Positions 23,677 to 36,558 of a stretch of DNA of 64,000 nucleotides are shown here, piece by piece. The notes under the pieces were generated by a model, which saw only the letters and a program-made list of their open reading frames with translations, had not been told where the DNA came from and ran no database searches. The DNA comes from Turbatrix aceti (lineage: Eukaryota > Nematoda > Chromadorea > Rhabditida > Panagrolaimidae). A program made the position numbers and the translations under genes. The DNA lies in contig OZ017768.1 in assembly GCA_963969345.1 (NCBI GenBank), positions 7,526,718 to 7,590,717 on the forward strand, given 5' to 3'. Positions within the stretch are counted from its first letter, which is position 1. Every line of letters starts with the position of its first letter.

Positions 23677-24537
23677 TCAACAGAAACGGACAATAAGGGC
23701 TGAATCATGGGACAGGGGCAAATCTCCTTCCTGAGACGTCGTCGTCGGATTCACCCTGCGACGGGTAGTCGTCGGGACACGTTTCTTTGCACACACTCTG
23801 CGTCTGCGGCTTCTCGAAATCCGGCGTCGGTTTCGGTTGTCGTCCAAGAGTGCTTCGGCAGGACTGATGTTACCGGGAACCATCTTGCTGGGACTGGTTC
23901 GGATGCTGCGCAGCATCAGGCGGACTGCTTCCTGCAGGTCCACCACGTCGGCGTTCATCTTCAGTCCATCCGTGAGCATGTGCACGTATCGCTCGGCTGG
24001 ATACGGCAGGGACGGACAATGCTGGATGCTTTGAACATCTTCAATCGTAGGCAATAGTGCTGGGTGCGCTGCCTTCGCACGTGGCACGCACTTGCCTTCG
24101 GTGATAACAGGAACACTCGCTATCACCACTTTCCCCTCCTTTTTGACATTGCACTGGCTTGCAATCGTCTGGGGTACCGCTTCTGCTCGTCCTTCAAACT
24201 TGACTTTCGAGAGCTGGTCATCGTTGGCTGCTTCTGCGATCCGCACGGCAAGGGTCCGACCGGCCTGGTCACCCTTCCGTTCATGAATGGTCGCTGCACC
24301 GATGTGATCCTGGGATCCTGCGAAGTCATCGAATTGATGGCACGTGCACTCCTTGACATATAGACACGACCATCGGGTTTTCTGCTGAGTGACCCTGGCC
24401 TCCTGGATCGATGATCGCTTTGAGACTGCAACCGCTCCGATTGCTGGCCCGGCAGCTTTCGCGGCAAGCGGTTTGCTCTTCTTCGCATCCTTCTCGGGCT
24501 CGGTCGTGAGATCTGTCTTGTTCGGAGTTGCGGGCAT
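23677..24537 (-). CDS. Internally deleted retrotransposon polyprotein with integrase C-terminal remnant
   Basis: A 286-residue frame starting MPATPNKTDL fills nearly the whole internal region. Residues about 180-233 resemble the end of a Ty3/gypsy integrase catalytic domain: an AER-Y-H-L-DGLK segment, a LQEAV-L-L-SIRTSPS segment, and NISPAEALL in place of the usual G-SPAELL. A basic Arg-rich tail (about 236-255) follows. The N-terminal two thirds, with a Lys/Ala-rich start and one Cys/His cluster near residues 58-67, are not recognised and may be Gag-derived. The frame is intact, but the catalytic D,D part of the integrase and all other enzymes are absent. It therefore cannot support transposition on its own. 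Confidence 0.6.
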   Translation of the reverse strand: MPATPNKTDLTTEPEKDAKKSKPLAAKAAGPAIGAVAVSKRSSIQEARVTQQKTRWSCLYVKECTCHQFDDFAGSQDHIGAATIHERKGDQAGRTLAVRIAEAANDDQLSKVKFEGRAEAVPQTIASQCNVKKEGKVVIASVPVITEGKCVPRAKAAHPALLPTIEDVQSIQHCPSLPYPAERYVHMLTDGLKMNADVVDLQEAVRLMLRSIRTSPSKMVPGNISPAEALLDDNRNRRRISRSRRRRVCAKKRVPTTTRRRVNPTTTSQEGDLPLSHDSALIVRFC

Positions 24538-24572
24538 GGCTTGGATCGGCTTCTCGTCACCTCTGTAGGTCG

Positions 24573-24592
24573 CCGAATCCTCTCGTCACCAA
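24573..24592 (-). other. Candidate primer-binding site of the LTR element
   Basis: Immediately inside the 5' LTR the minus strand reads TTGGTGACGAGAGGATTCGG. TGG at one base from the LTR is complementary to a tRNA CCA end. The primer tRNA was not identified. Confidence 0.55.
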
Positions 24593-24904
24593 TGTAGTAG
24601 TTCTCTATGCCACTCGCGATAGATACTTTACTCACAAGCAAAGACCTGTAACCAATACATATAATACAACATACAACAGGTCCAATCACTACCTCAACAA
24701 GGGTGGAGTTCCGTCGGGTTGAGGTCTTTGGGTTGTTCTGGGCTTGCCTTCGGCCGGGCGTCGATCACGCAGCCAACGAACACGACCGCTCGCGGCGACA
24801 GACAAAACAACAACTGAGACAATAGGAAAGGGAAATACAGGAAACAATTATTCTACGCGAGATAAGAGTGCGCACGCGTTGCACCAACTCGTACTCGCGT
24901 AACA
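24593..24904 (-). repeat. 5' LTR
   Basis: 312-bp terminal repeat that starts TGTTACGCG and ends CTACTACA on the minus strand. It carries the element's promoter by position. Confidence 0.9.
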
Positions 24905-25226
24905 GGTTTTAACTTTGTTTTCGGTTTACGGTGGCTGTTGGGGCGTAAACACCGGGTACGGGATGTTTGGTTCTTGTGATTTTGTGAAGCACTACGAAGA
25001 AAGCCGTTTTTGTTTCCGTAGAATTCTATATGATGTGCCCCGGGGATAGCATATCCTTGCTTTCTTGATGTCGGCTAAAAATAAAAATAAAAATAAAATA
25101 CTAGACCGACTATAGGTTTCCTTTTTTTGCCTTTAGCGCTCATTCTGGGGATTACCATTGCCATTGCCAGCGGTCACATGGATAATGTCTGTGTCTGCAG
25201 ACTGGCTTTGGTTTGCTATGGTTTAG

Positions 25227-25273
25227 TTTGGTTCATGACCGAAAGACCGCCTGGCTGACGGTCATGAACCAAA
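25227..25273. repeat. 15-bp perfect hairpin with 17-base loop
   Basis: TTTGGTTCATGACCG (25227-25241) is the exact reverse complement of 25259-25273. The loop is GC-rich. Size and loop are compatible with a small fold-back RNA, but there is no match to a known miRNA. Confidence 0.65.
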
Positions 25274-25417
25274 TTGTATGTATAGCTAAAAAATGTAGTT
25301 TCATGCGGACGTCGACGTCAAAAGCGTGAAAGCTCACGTGAGGTAAACTTTTTTTGCTGACGTAGTATTATATACATACACCGACGACAATGCGGATGTA
25401 TTTTCTTTCTTCCATTG

Positions 25418-25454
25418 TTTGACCACAAAAAAACTCAATTTTTTTGTGGTCAAA
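25418..25454. repeat. 16-bp perfect hairpin with 5-base loop
   Basis: TTTGACCACAAAAAAA (25418-25433) and its exact reverse complement (25439-25454) flank CTCAA. On the plus strand the 3' arm begins with a T run; on the minus strand the 3' arm ends GGTCAAA. Confidence 0.65.
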
Positions 25455-26164
25455 GAAAATTAAAAAAATTGGTCCGTACTATGCAGCCTCGCTTTGTAGA
25501 CTCCAAAATGATTCTCGACGGTCTACAAAAATGAATTTTACGTCACCGTACTCTGAACTTGGCAGCTGCCTGTGTCACGCACGAAAATCCGAAAAAAATA
25601 CGGTATAAAAGAAGTTTTGAGTTTCTGCCAAAATTCATTACGAACTCGAACTTGATTACGGATTTATTCTTTAACCGTATAAAAAAATTTTAAGTGATTT
25701 AAAATTTTATTATGACGTCCAAACTGGCTTAAAAATAACCAAGGGACTGGCTGAAAATACTTTTACTATCGTAAAGTGCAGCAAAAAAAATGTTTAAATT
25801 TTAAACCATCAATATTTTATAGGTTTTTTTCCTGGCCCGCCGTGTTTTTCTCTGATGCTTTATATTACACTCTTTTTGTTCTTTTTTTCTTACAACGTTG
25901 TCGTCGTCGTCGTCGCCGAACGAACGAACGAAGGCTGGACGACGACGTCTTCATCCATGTGTTGTTGTACTAGTTTCGAGGAAAGAGGGAGGACTCTTTC
26001 TCTCGCAATCTTTTTTGCACGGCATGTGTTCTGACGTTTTTTTGATAGACGAGAAATGTCCCTTTTCTGCCCACCCGCCCGTCTGGCGGGCTAAACAGTT
26101 GCCTGCTGGCTGGTCTGGATGAGGAGAGTGACCACCAGGCTTGTCTTGCCGGCCGCTAGGGTAC

Positions 26165-26235
26165 ATAGCCTTGTCGCCGCCGCTCTCGTCGTCCTCGTCC
26201 TTCTCGTCGTCGTCGTCGGCGACGGCGGCGTTGCC
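26165..26235. repeat. Imperfect (CGT/CCT)n triplet run
   Basis: Repeated TCGTCC / TCGTCG triplets ending in GGCGGCG. Simple sequence, not coding by any other sign. Confidence 0.65.
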
Positions 26236-29200
26236 TCAGGATGATTTTTTATTGCTTGGTTGCGTTTTTGACTGAAAAATTTTAAGATTAAATTTCTTGT
26301 TCAAAACAAAACATGTGGCAAAATTGTTTTTGTTTTTGCACTTTTTTTTCTGATGTAAGAATTGAATAATATTTTTTTTATTTTTGCATTGTTCTAAAAG
26401 TGTTCCAATTATTTTTTTTTTCGAAATCCTAAAGTTGTTCGTTCATATTTTTTAGTTTTTCAAACGGTACAAATTTTTTTGAAGCAAAATAAAAAATAAA
26501 TAAACCATTTAAAAAAATTCAAATCCCACAACGAAAACTTATGTACAACATCCACAAATACCCTATGCAAAACCTGCACTAATTGGTCACTGACGTCGCA
26601 ACTTTTACTTCCAAGAACACACTTGTGTATAATAGTTTTGGTCTTTTTACGCGAAACGGAACTAAGTCAGTTGTCTTTTGACGTCCGTGCCATGCTCTGC
26701 GCGGGTTGGGTTGTTTAGCGATTTCTTCCGTTTTAAATAACTACCCCATACTTTGGCGCCCCCTCGCAAGCATGTAGTAAATAATTACCGGGATACGTAA
26801 ATAACCGTACTTTTTTTTCTCGACTATAACCGATACCGTCAAAGGTTACCGGTAAAATTCAATTAGGATAAGTTTTTGAACTTTTTGACAGCAGAAAAGT
26901 TGGGCGGAGTCTGTACTTACTGAATGAATTACCCTGGTATGTATTTATTTAAATAAAAGTATGCAGTTTAGATTTGGATTTAGTTAGACTTTGTGCCGTT
27001 TTTATCCGGTTGGCTTGCGCGCTTTGAATAATTTTACGAAACGTCTTGGTCGGACGTTTCTGCAAAAATGGAGGGAATTTTGCGTTGCATTTTACGTTTC
27101 CATAAATAACTCTGCTGCCATTCATGGAACCTGTTTTTTATGCTTCGCCGTTTTTTGCAGGCACTGTGAATGTTTTAGGACGGGTTTTGATTTTTTTGTG
27201 ATTTCGGATTTGTTGATTTGGATTTTTAGGACCTAATTTGATTTTTTTGGGTTTAATGGATGTCGAATGTTTCTAATTTTTTTTAATTTTTTAACAATTG
27301 TCAGTTGCTGTTTGACATGTTGACCGGTTCCCAAGCCCTCGAAATCCCCCCGTATACGATATTAGCCTCATTTTTGCCATTGAAGTTCACCACTGTGTGA
27401 TGAACTAACATACATGGTACACAAGTTGTGTTGTGTAGTTGTACTTTCTTTCCGGTCGGTGTGTTAAAATTTATCGTTGAAATACATAAATATAGTCGGT
27501 CAGAAAATGTAATTACCGGGCAGGGCATGTTGCCTTGGCAAGTTTTATATGTACCTACCTGGTGCAGGTTATTCCTTTCGCTTGGCGTGGCGCGCGTATT
27601 GCGTTCTTCTACATACCGTAATCCGCAAGGCAGTACACAAGTGTTGCATTGCAATTAACGTCTCAAAATTACAGGTTGCCAGAAGTGTCGAAAATCAGAA
27701 AAAGCGGCTTTGTGTCAAGGTGAAGATTGCAGGTGAGATGCCAAACGATGTACTTTTAAATATAACATCCACGTATGTCCGGCGCTTGACTGGTTGGCAA
27801 CTGATCAAGAATTCCGGAAGCCACCGACTAAAAGTCAGTTTCAGTTTCTTTTGCCAGGACATTTTTTTCTTTCACGAGCTGTTTGTTGACAACACAAACT
27901 ACGGGTTTCTGTTTTGTGTACACATACTGTCATTTATTCCGGTATGTGCCCTCTGACAAAGAACGAACAAACGAAGAAGACTCGGGAAAAGTGCAAGTGC
28001 AAAAAAAAAGTTGATTTACGTTTGTCATGTTTTTCGTGTTCAACGTTTTTGTCTGTGAACTACTTTGTTTTGTTTTTTTTCTTCTTTTTTTTCTGGATGT
28101 TTTCAAAATAAGCCTCTAGTACAGTGCAGCGCGCCCGGCCTCAGTCAGCTGACTTACAGCTCGAAAAAATATGTGTTTCTTCCAATTGCTGGCAAACCGC
28201 TGTTGTTTTTGTCTTGCATATCACATAGTCGTTCGTTCTCCATCGTCAAAGTCAAAGTCGACGTCGACGTCGAAGTCAGTGTCCGGTTAGTGCATGAACT
28301 TGTAAGCCAGTCAGGAGAGAGAGAAAGAAAAAAACGTTTGCCCAGAAAGCGTTTGTTTCGACTGGGGTTGTTTGGACTTTGGCCCTTTAGAGATGTTGAC
28401 AAGTTGATTGCTTGCATCCCAGCCGGGCCCAGTTTGCTCTTCCGTGTGTCTCGGTTCCCCGCCTTCTACTCCTGCTGCTGCTTTTTTTGTCATCTGGTTA
28501 CAAACAGGGTTTACTCAACGCCGGAGCGAAGCGGCGGAGGAGAGAAACAACACACGCGACGACAACGCGACCTCCCCTGCGCCTGGAACGAACGAGGCTT
28601 ACTTAGTTTGATGCTTTCTTTTTTTTTTCTGCGTTGCGCTTTTATGAGTTCTTGCTTATTTTTTTTGGTCCATGTTTATTCACATTTTTTTTTGGGAAGG
28701 AGGGATATGGTTTGCATGTAGAATTAGTTATTTATGAGTCTATTTTTAGGACATTTTTACGGCTTGTTTGTTTGAAGGACAAAAATTTATGTAATTTTGT
28801 AATTTTTTAAATTGTGTTGATTTTTTACGCTACAACGGATTTCTTTGTTTTCCAACTGCATGAAATTGGTTTGGGCATTGTACGCATGTTTTATTCTTAT
28901 TTTTTTTCGAAATGTCCAAATTTGAACCTCCTTGCACTTTTTGGACTGACAACAACATTTCGAAATTGACCACTCTGACAAAGTGTTGTCTGAATAGCAA
29001 AAAAATGCCAAAGGCGGGGCTTGGGAATCTTTTTTTTTTCTTCTGTTGATTGCCCTGGGAACACGAGAACACGAGATTATCCACTGGTCCTAACTAGAAG
29101 AATCCTTGGTTGGTTATTGTTGCGTGCGTAGACGGACAAAAACATGTTCAGAGACCTCGCATAATCCTCCACCTCCTTCGCCAGACAAAAGAGGAAAAAA

Positions 29201-30210
29201 CAAACCTTTTTTTTTTATTTAGTATCTACATTTTTAACGGTAAACGAGCAAAAAAAAGTAGATATTCACAGGGCAACAACATGTGATGATGTACACACAT
29301 CCGGGAAAAATAGGAGAAAAAGAAGAAAAAGTGAATTGAAAAACAAGTCGTATCCCATCCAGTCTCGTCTCGTCTCGGCTCTCAGCTTCGCCGCCCCTCA
29401 GGATAAAACCGCAGCGGCTCACGGTTCAAGGACTTAGATGTTTTGAAAGTAAATACATAGTCGGATGACACAAGACCTCTCCGTTAACTACTGCGTGTCT
29501 GAGGACGTGTCCGTGTCCGTGACCGAGTCCGAGACTGAAACATCCCATCCCTCCTTTTTTGGTGTATGTGTGTGTGTATGTGTTTATTTCAAAGGGTGTG
29601 GTCTGAAGTCGTCTGAAGCACAGAATATAATACATATTTTTAAATCCTATCCGGTTGTTGTCAGCAGCCCTAGACCGACAACCACGCAGCTAGGTCAACA
29701 AGAAACGTTTAAAACGTTTTTTTTGTTTTCATTTGGGTTTTTTTCTGTCGTTTTCTAACTGTCAACAGGTGAAGAGACTTCAGTAATTCACCCAGACACC
29801 TGTGTTATTTCCGGATGAATTTTGTTTCTTTCTGTGGTTTGACGTAGTGTTTTCGACAATGGCTCAATTCTTTGGATCTACGCCAAAAAAATTCGTAGTG
29901 ACGATCATCTGGCGTGAATCATACTCTCGACGTCATGGAGTTGACTGAGTCTTGAATTACCATTATGAAAAAAAAATAGGACCATAATAATCCTGTCTCT
30001 GCCTTTGGGGGCTTCTGCAGAATCGCGCCATGTTCTATTCTGGGCTGTTGTTCTTTTTTTTTATTTCTGGAAACTGATGCGTCACTGCCGGCCCTTGGCC
30101 CTGGCGACGTTCACTCATTTCAGAGGAAGTCGGGGTCGCATACGTATTTTTATGTGTGGGATGTGTCCTTCTGACGTTTTTTATACTTCTACTTTGCTAA
30201 AAACCAAAAA

Positions 30211-30311
30211 AAAATCTTGAATAGTCTTCACCTTATTCAGAGTTTATTTCTGAATAGACTGCTCGTTATTCCAGACGATTTTCTCAAATAGGGTTCAGTC
30301 TATTCAAGACC
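30211..30311. repeat. Nested inverted repeats built on TATTCAGA / GAATAG
   Basis: An outer pair TCTTGAATAG / CTATTCAAGA and an inner pair TTATTCAGA / TCTGAATA make a structured block. The GAATA / TATTC words resemble those of the 34-bp minisatellite at 36559-36777, so the two may be related. Confidence 0.4.
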
Positions 30312-33300
30312 CAATTTTTTAAAAGTCGCTTTTTCATATATTTTTGATCTTTTATGGCCTCTGGGTGTCACCAAAAGTAGAGGGGTTATCACTTGGTGTG
30401 AAGATAAGTGCCTTGGTGTTGTTGTCTTTATACGCACTGCCTTCGTTACGTAATCCCGTGCCCATCACGGTGACTGCTTTGCCGGTTGGTTACCTCTCTT
30501 CGCTCTGGTGGGCGTAAAAGAGAAATATAGAGTTGATATCACTTTTATCACCGAGGCTCTGGTCAACTGGCTTACGTAGTTCCGAACGCATGCGCATGCG
30601 CACTACAAGGGTACAGCCAACAACAGTTCGAAGTTCAAGACGAACGTGATTGTTTTCAAAACATCTTCGTGGTCCTGTCGACGAATGTTTGACGTTGCAG
30701 AGTACCGCTTTATTGTCTTCGTCCTGCCCGGTGCCGACGTCGCCGGCGCGACGCCTATTCATCCGGAGAGGGGAGGAGGACTACGGTGTTTATCGTAAAT
30801 ATTTAGCGAAAGGACTCGATGTAAGGGTGCAAACGGATAAGATTAACCAAAAGCCAAGAGCCTGAGACGAGATGCGCATGCATGTATTTTTTACTGTTGT
30901 CGGGCAGAAAAAAAAGATGGTTTGATGGCATGACGGACGGCTGACCATACGCATGGGATTGCTTAATGGGATGAAGATGTTTCTGTTTCTCGACCGCCTC
31001 CTGACTGGCCTCGACGTCATCAAGGCGTGTTTTGGTTTTGCCTTATAAATATGTCTTTAATTCTTCGGCTTATCTGTTTTATTTATTTCATTTCGATGTT
31101 TGTAGTTTTGTTCGGACGTTGTCTGGGGACATTTATTTATTATCTCGCGCACTTTGATAATTAAATAATACTTGCGTGCTTCTATTTGTCTCCCGGGAAG
31201 ACAGATGAAAGAGGTTTGTCGACTCCACTTTTTTTCCAAACCACGTGTGCTTGCATTGTTTGTTTCAAGCTGTCGTGTGAATTGTTTACGTCAAATGGGT
31301 CAAGCCTCTAGTCTGCCACTTTGGTCGGAGTCCATGTTTGAGCGATTGTGATTTTTGGTCAATTTTTGATACCTTTTGTGAGCGCTCAATGTTTTTTTGG
31401 GGGAAATTTTTATTCCCGCCCCTAAAAAAAATTTGGGTTTGAGTTTTTTTGTTTTAATGGAGCAAATTTTTTAAAATTCAAAAATTCAAATTTGCTGCAA
31501 TATTCCTAGAGATCAAATTTCAATGTTCTTACCACGAAGATCTTTGTCTGCAAAAAAATTACTCTTCAATACACTAAATGACATGCCATTACGCGAAATG
31601 TTTATTTTATCGTAATTCGGCTTATTTGTGTCCTACCGGAAAAACGTCAGTGCATGGTAGCCCGCGTGGATTTTGGCATCTTAGAGGTACGTTTTTGGGG
31701 GTTTAACACGCCTTAGCTTGTTTTCATCAAATATATTTGTGTCGTTGGGGTAGCATTGAAGTTAATCACTCTCATCAGCGAGCGTCATACATATGTGTAT
31801 ATGTTGATGAAATTATGACTCCTGATGCGATGTACTTTTTGTGTAGTTGTTGTAAGTGGGCCTGGCCTGGCCGGGTGGCAGGCAGCAGTTAGTATCCATG
31901 CGAGAAATATTTATGTAAATAACCGTAAAGAAGGAAGAAAGATCCAGTCAGGCGACGGATTGGCTTGTCTGGCCACATGCTTGATCACTTCAAGGGATCT
32001 AATATAACGTTGTTTTTTTGTGACCGGGCCGATGTAAATATAATACATAGCGGACTTTTTATTGCGTTCGTGTATGCATGCATGTGCTCGAGATGGGGAC
32101 GGCATTCGCAATCGGGATCGCTCTCAAGCTGCCCACTATACAAGTTTTCAGTGCAGTGATCGGTGTAATCTCGTCGGAGACCGTTTCAAGCAAATCTACC
32201 CCCCTTCCAGATATTTACACACACGCACACACACATTCATGGAGGATATACGGACAGGTGATAGCTTGATGGATGAAAAAAATGTTTTGAATCAAACAAA
32301 AAATTATAGTGTTGGATAAGATACTAAATAGTTGTTCTTGTTCTTTCTCTCTTTTTTTTGTTTAACACGAGGACACCGGGGGGATGAGCTACGACTTGAT
32401 CAGCTAGCCGGCAGCCAGCAGACAGCCCCGTCCTGGATGGATGATGATTCACGGCAGAGGAGCTATACGAAACGAAACGACTGAAAACTTTTTTTTCATT
32501 TTTTTTGGACCCATGCCCAAGTTCTCCCAGTCTCAAGTCCCAAGTCGTTTGTCTGTCAATCAAGATAATGGTAGCGTTGTTGTCCAACCAACCCAACGGC
32601 AAAAAGGTGAGGGGTGAGGTATGAGGTATGTACTGCGTGTCGAGGTGTTCGTATGTACGTTCGTTGGGGACTTGCACCTGTTTAAATGATCTCCAATTTA
32701 TTTTTTTCCCATCTTGCCAAGCGGGTTTGTCAAAAAGAGTCGAAAGTTGAAGTTTGCAATGGATCAAGCCGTGTACAGAGGACCACGTACACCCAGCGAT
32801 GATACTCTGTCATCCTGTTGGCAACCAACAGCACCCCGGGGGTATCTGCTTGTACACCTGTCTGGTATGGAGTCCAGGAATTTAGGTGAGATCGAGATGG
32901 ATGGGTTTCCTTAGACTAGCTACGTTGAAAAAAAACAACAAAAGTTGGTTTTAAAAACTTCAAAAATGCGATTTTTTTATGTTGGCAATCGGGTTGGTTT
33001 TTTACTCACTGATGAGATGACAAATGTTTGTTTGAGCGTGCTGAAATTGATGACTCGTACATTGTATCTATCTTTTAGCTGATCATCAAATGGCTTCCGT
33101 CTGCGCTCGCTTGGTTTTCGAACAAAATTTGATTTCAACTTTATTATTCGTTTACCAAAATAATTTTTTTCCGTCCCCCAAAAGGTGAAAAAAAAGCGGT
33201 AACATCATATGATTTTACATTTTACTGATAAAAACTTGCAAGCGTGCTGATTTTGTCGTTGAAAATGTTTCTAGTGACCATCTGGCTTCTGCTCGCTCAC

Positions 33301-34170
33301 CAGAACCTATACTCTAACTGTTTTGCATGCAAAGGGGGCAAAATGAGGTGTGTCCCTGGTTCCTATCTTTTTCTGACGCCAAACTGCTTAACTCCACTCC
33401 CTCCGGGCATGAGCAGGGGTTCTGATAACTTTTTTGGCGGCTCCCATTTTTTTGAGTTTTACTGGGTTGTGTTTTTGGATTTTAGAACAAAGTTCGGATA
33501 TTCGAATTCGAAAAACAAGCTCCGCCCTTTTTAAAAAGGGATTTTAAAAATCCTTAATTCGGTCACAACAACAGATTAATCTCTGTTTTTTGTGTTGTTT
33601 TTATTTAAATATACGTTATCCATGTACTTTTGCCGCCAACCAACCCCCTCTCTTCCTTCCGCTGACATGAGATAAGTGCCGTTATCCAAGGATACGTGCG
33701 CCACACAAGCGAGCTTTCGATGTTTTGTCTTTGGTTTACCCTCACCTTTGCTGCATGTAGTTGTTTACGATTTATGAGGTTATACGGTGTGTATTTGTTG
33801 TGTCAAAAAAGATGAAAAAAATAGGAACATTCATTCATTCTGTCGTTTGATATATTACATCAACGGAATGTTTTTTTTGTGTTTGTGTCATACTGTAGAA
33901 GTTCGTTCGTTCAACTGATAGCAATGAATGTAGGGAAGGCACGTGAGCATAATATGACGCCATGATGTGGTGGATTTCTCCTTAAACTTTTTTTTTGCAA
34001 AACAAATAAAAGTTTGTTGATGCTTGCTTGTACGTATCTCGTGACTTTTTCACTTGCTTTTGGTCCCAGCCGCCATCGCCGCGGCGAGTTGGTTTAATCT
34101 GAAGTTGCATGTTGTTTACGATGATTTTGCGATGCATTGTAGTGTATGGTTTAGTTTTTGGGGTCTTATC
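30312..34170. other. Non-coding stretch, no gene seen
   Basis: Mixed AT-rich DNA. There is a 16-bp perfect palindrome CCCTTTTTAAAAAGGG at 33526-33541. No gene or RNA is recognised. Confidence 0.45.
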
Positions 34171-34307
34171 GCGAAAGTTCTGATGTTCCCGCCACGAATG
34201 TTTTTTTTTCTGATACTCCCACGACGAAAGTTTGTTTAATACTTTCCGAGAGAAAGTTTTGATGATACTCTCACCGCGAAAGTTTCTATGATCTCGCCAC
34301 GAAAGTC
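34171..34307. repeat. Degenerate tandem repeat of about 27 bp
   Basis: About five units of the form CGAAAGTTTTGATGATACTC-CCA are arranged head to tail, differing by substitutions and T-run length. No coding potential. Confidence 0.6.
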
Positions 34308-36558
34308 CTACCCCCAAAAAAAGTTCCATTCAAGACCCCGATTTTTTGTTTTCGCGTGCGTGCGCGCCGTTATATTTATTTTTGCACAAATAATTTTGAT
34401 CAGTACACTAAACTAAAAAAAATGAAATATTGCAGACGCGAGAAGATAACAAATAACAAATGTGCTGCTGCTAGCAATTGCAACTGTTTGGACTTTGGTT
34501 CTTCGTCGATCAAGCTCAAGCAGTCCCACCAGCACCCAGCAATCAGCAATCAACCAGAGGCGCAACAAGCTTGTCGCTGGTTTGATACACGGACGCCAGT
34601 CATTCACCGCACAAAAAAGCAAGTGGTTTTGTTGCTGGCTGCAGATCAGATAAATCCTGCGAATGAGATTTTTTTGGTTGAAAGGATAAAAAAAACACAC
34701 ACACCCAAGTGTTTGTACCTCCTCTACCGGCCGGACTTCACTTTTTCTTCTGCAAACAACAATTTTTTATTTCAGCATCAAAGGTTAGTTTACCTGACTG
34801 TTTTTGAGTACTTATATATTGATATTACGATTTTGTGCTTTTTTTGCACCGGTTTAATAAGAGGTGACCCAACGGGGGCTTAGATGATGGTTTAGTACGC
34901 GCATCTCACCTTCAATGGAGGGTGGAGGGTGTTTTGAACAAATCTTTTTTTGTTAGATGTCATCGAAGTGACAGAGTTTACGCTGATTAATCTGGTGTTT
35001 CGCTTTTTTCGGTGGAAAAAAAGAACATTTTTCTGTCAATTTTGACTTTTTTCTGTTTTGAACGTAAATATCCAAATTTTGTCGATGATTACGATTTTTG
35101 AGGGCTTTTTGTTGTTTTGATGATTGTTTATCACGAACAAAATATTTTGTGTCAACCCGTTGGCATAAGTTTAGCTCATAAACCCACTCTTGCCAATTGA
35201 TTTTTTTTCAACATACTTTTTTTATTTTGCTGACTAAGTCAGGATTAATCACTACGAGTCAGCGGGTGGATACGGAGTTGTTTATCTGCCAAGTAAAATT
35301 CAATTTTTTTAAATCTTTTGTTCGACATAAAAAATTGTGTTAGACAAAAATTTTTTTTCCGTTTTATGTTTTGGAATTTGTGCCATCGACCTTTGTTGCC
35401 CGGTCAACGGCATAAAATTTTCATAACTCTGACCTTTTCGACCACACTCGATTTCTGTCTCTGCATTTACTCTGCCCTGCTCAGACAATTTTTTTTGTCA
35501 TTTGTAAGATGAATTCAATTTTAATAAGTGTAACAAAAAAATTAAATTTGTACTCTGCGCGAGCTTTTCTTCGGTTTAATGAAAAAACTACTTACTTAGT
35601 AAGCTTCTGGAAGTATACATACAAGTAAGTGCACACAAACGAAGTCTGCCTGCTTGCTTTGCTGTATGTACAGTCAATCGGGGTGGTCTTCCCCAGAGGC
35701 AGTTGAACCGGGGCTCAAGCAACCACCCCCCCTCTCCCTTGCACTTCATTGTTGTTCTGGATGTGAGCCAAGAGAAAAAACAATAGAGTGAGCAGCGGGA
35801 TATTTACAGAGTCCGGAAGCTAGCAGATTGTAGTAAATACATTTACAATTTTTTTTTCTTCCTGATGGTTCATTTTTGCTTTTTCTGCTGATTTTTCCAG
35901 CGTTGTCCTTTTTTTGTACTCTTTTATTCACAAATTATTTATTATTTATTTTTGTGTCTAAATATTCCCGAAGTGCATAGACATCGTTGCGTAACGTTAT
36001 CTAATATCGCCCATACCTGAGAGAGGTGTGCCCGCCATCCAGCGGCTGTCCATCACCCCCACCCCACCGGTCGTCGTCTTCGTAGTCGTCGGTCGACTGG
36101 TCCACCTACCACCACAGGGTCTCCCCCCGAGTAGTGTAACTTGCGTAACTTATGTCTGGAACCAAGCAACGAGTTTCTTGCAGTGTTTGTCTCATCACAT
36201 TTTGTGGTTACGATTTGTTTACTTTTTCTCTCGTTTCATACACACCCTAGTTGTACACATTTTTGATCAAGTTCGTACGGAGAAAGAAGATGTAAAAGAA
36301 ATCTTGTCGAAAAAGCATAATATCACTCTGCATACCGACTAAACCTCCTCGTGGGGAGGGAGAATATATAACCAAGCACAACACAATGCATCACACACCA
36401 CCACGTCTGTCTGCAACGAAATGTAAAATTTCAAGTGTTTTGGCATCCATCCTGCTTACAAGAAGTGTGTCGAGGAGTGTGTTTTTCAATTTTTTTTTCG
36501 GTTGCAAATCGTTTCCGGGAGTTATATCGTTAGTTTTTGCAAATAGGTTTTGAACTGT
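34308..36558. other. Non-coding stretch, no gene seen
   Basis: AT-rich DNA. The 175-codon frame at 34356-34883 has ordinary random composition and no family match that I recognise. Confidence 0.45.

Larger units (their letters stand above)
23355..24904 (-). mobile_element. Non-autonomous LTR retrotransposon (Ty3/gypsy-derived)
   Basis: Two 312-bp direct repeats (23355-23666 and 24593-24904) appear identical by eye, begin TG and end CA, and are flanked by the 5-bp duplication GGTTT (23350-23354 and 24905-24909). Read on the minus strand, the 5' LTR (24904-24593) is followed by a primer-binding-like TTGGTGACGAGAGG, then a 287-codon frame, then a purine tract GAGAGAGGGAAG directly before the 3' LTR. 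This order fixes the orientation. The internal region is only 926 bp and lacks protease, reverse transcriptase and RNase H, so the element depends on a helper. Identical LTRs point to recent insertion. Confidence 0.9.
24910..30210. other. Long non-coding stretch with hairpins and triplet repeats
   Basis: No protein gene is recognised. Two strong hairpins (25227-25273, 25418-25454) and GC-rich triplet runs (about 26165-26235) are present. A 218-codon frame at 28065-28721 runs through poly-T and simple sequence and has no domain. Confidence 0.5.

Noticed and set aside
24123..24689. 188-codon second frame in the LTR element
   Set aside because: Overlaps the better frame at 23677-24537, crosses the primer-binding site into the LTR, and lacks retroelement motifs.
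28065..28721. 218-codon plus-strand frame
   Set aside because: Runs through poly-T and simple sequence, has a random-looking Phe/Ser/Leu composition, and shows no family motif.
32615..32640. let-7-like GAGGTATGAGGTATG sequence
   Set aside because: Does not match let-7 beyond a few bases and has no complementary arm nearby.
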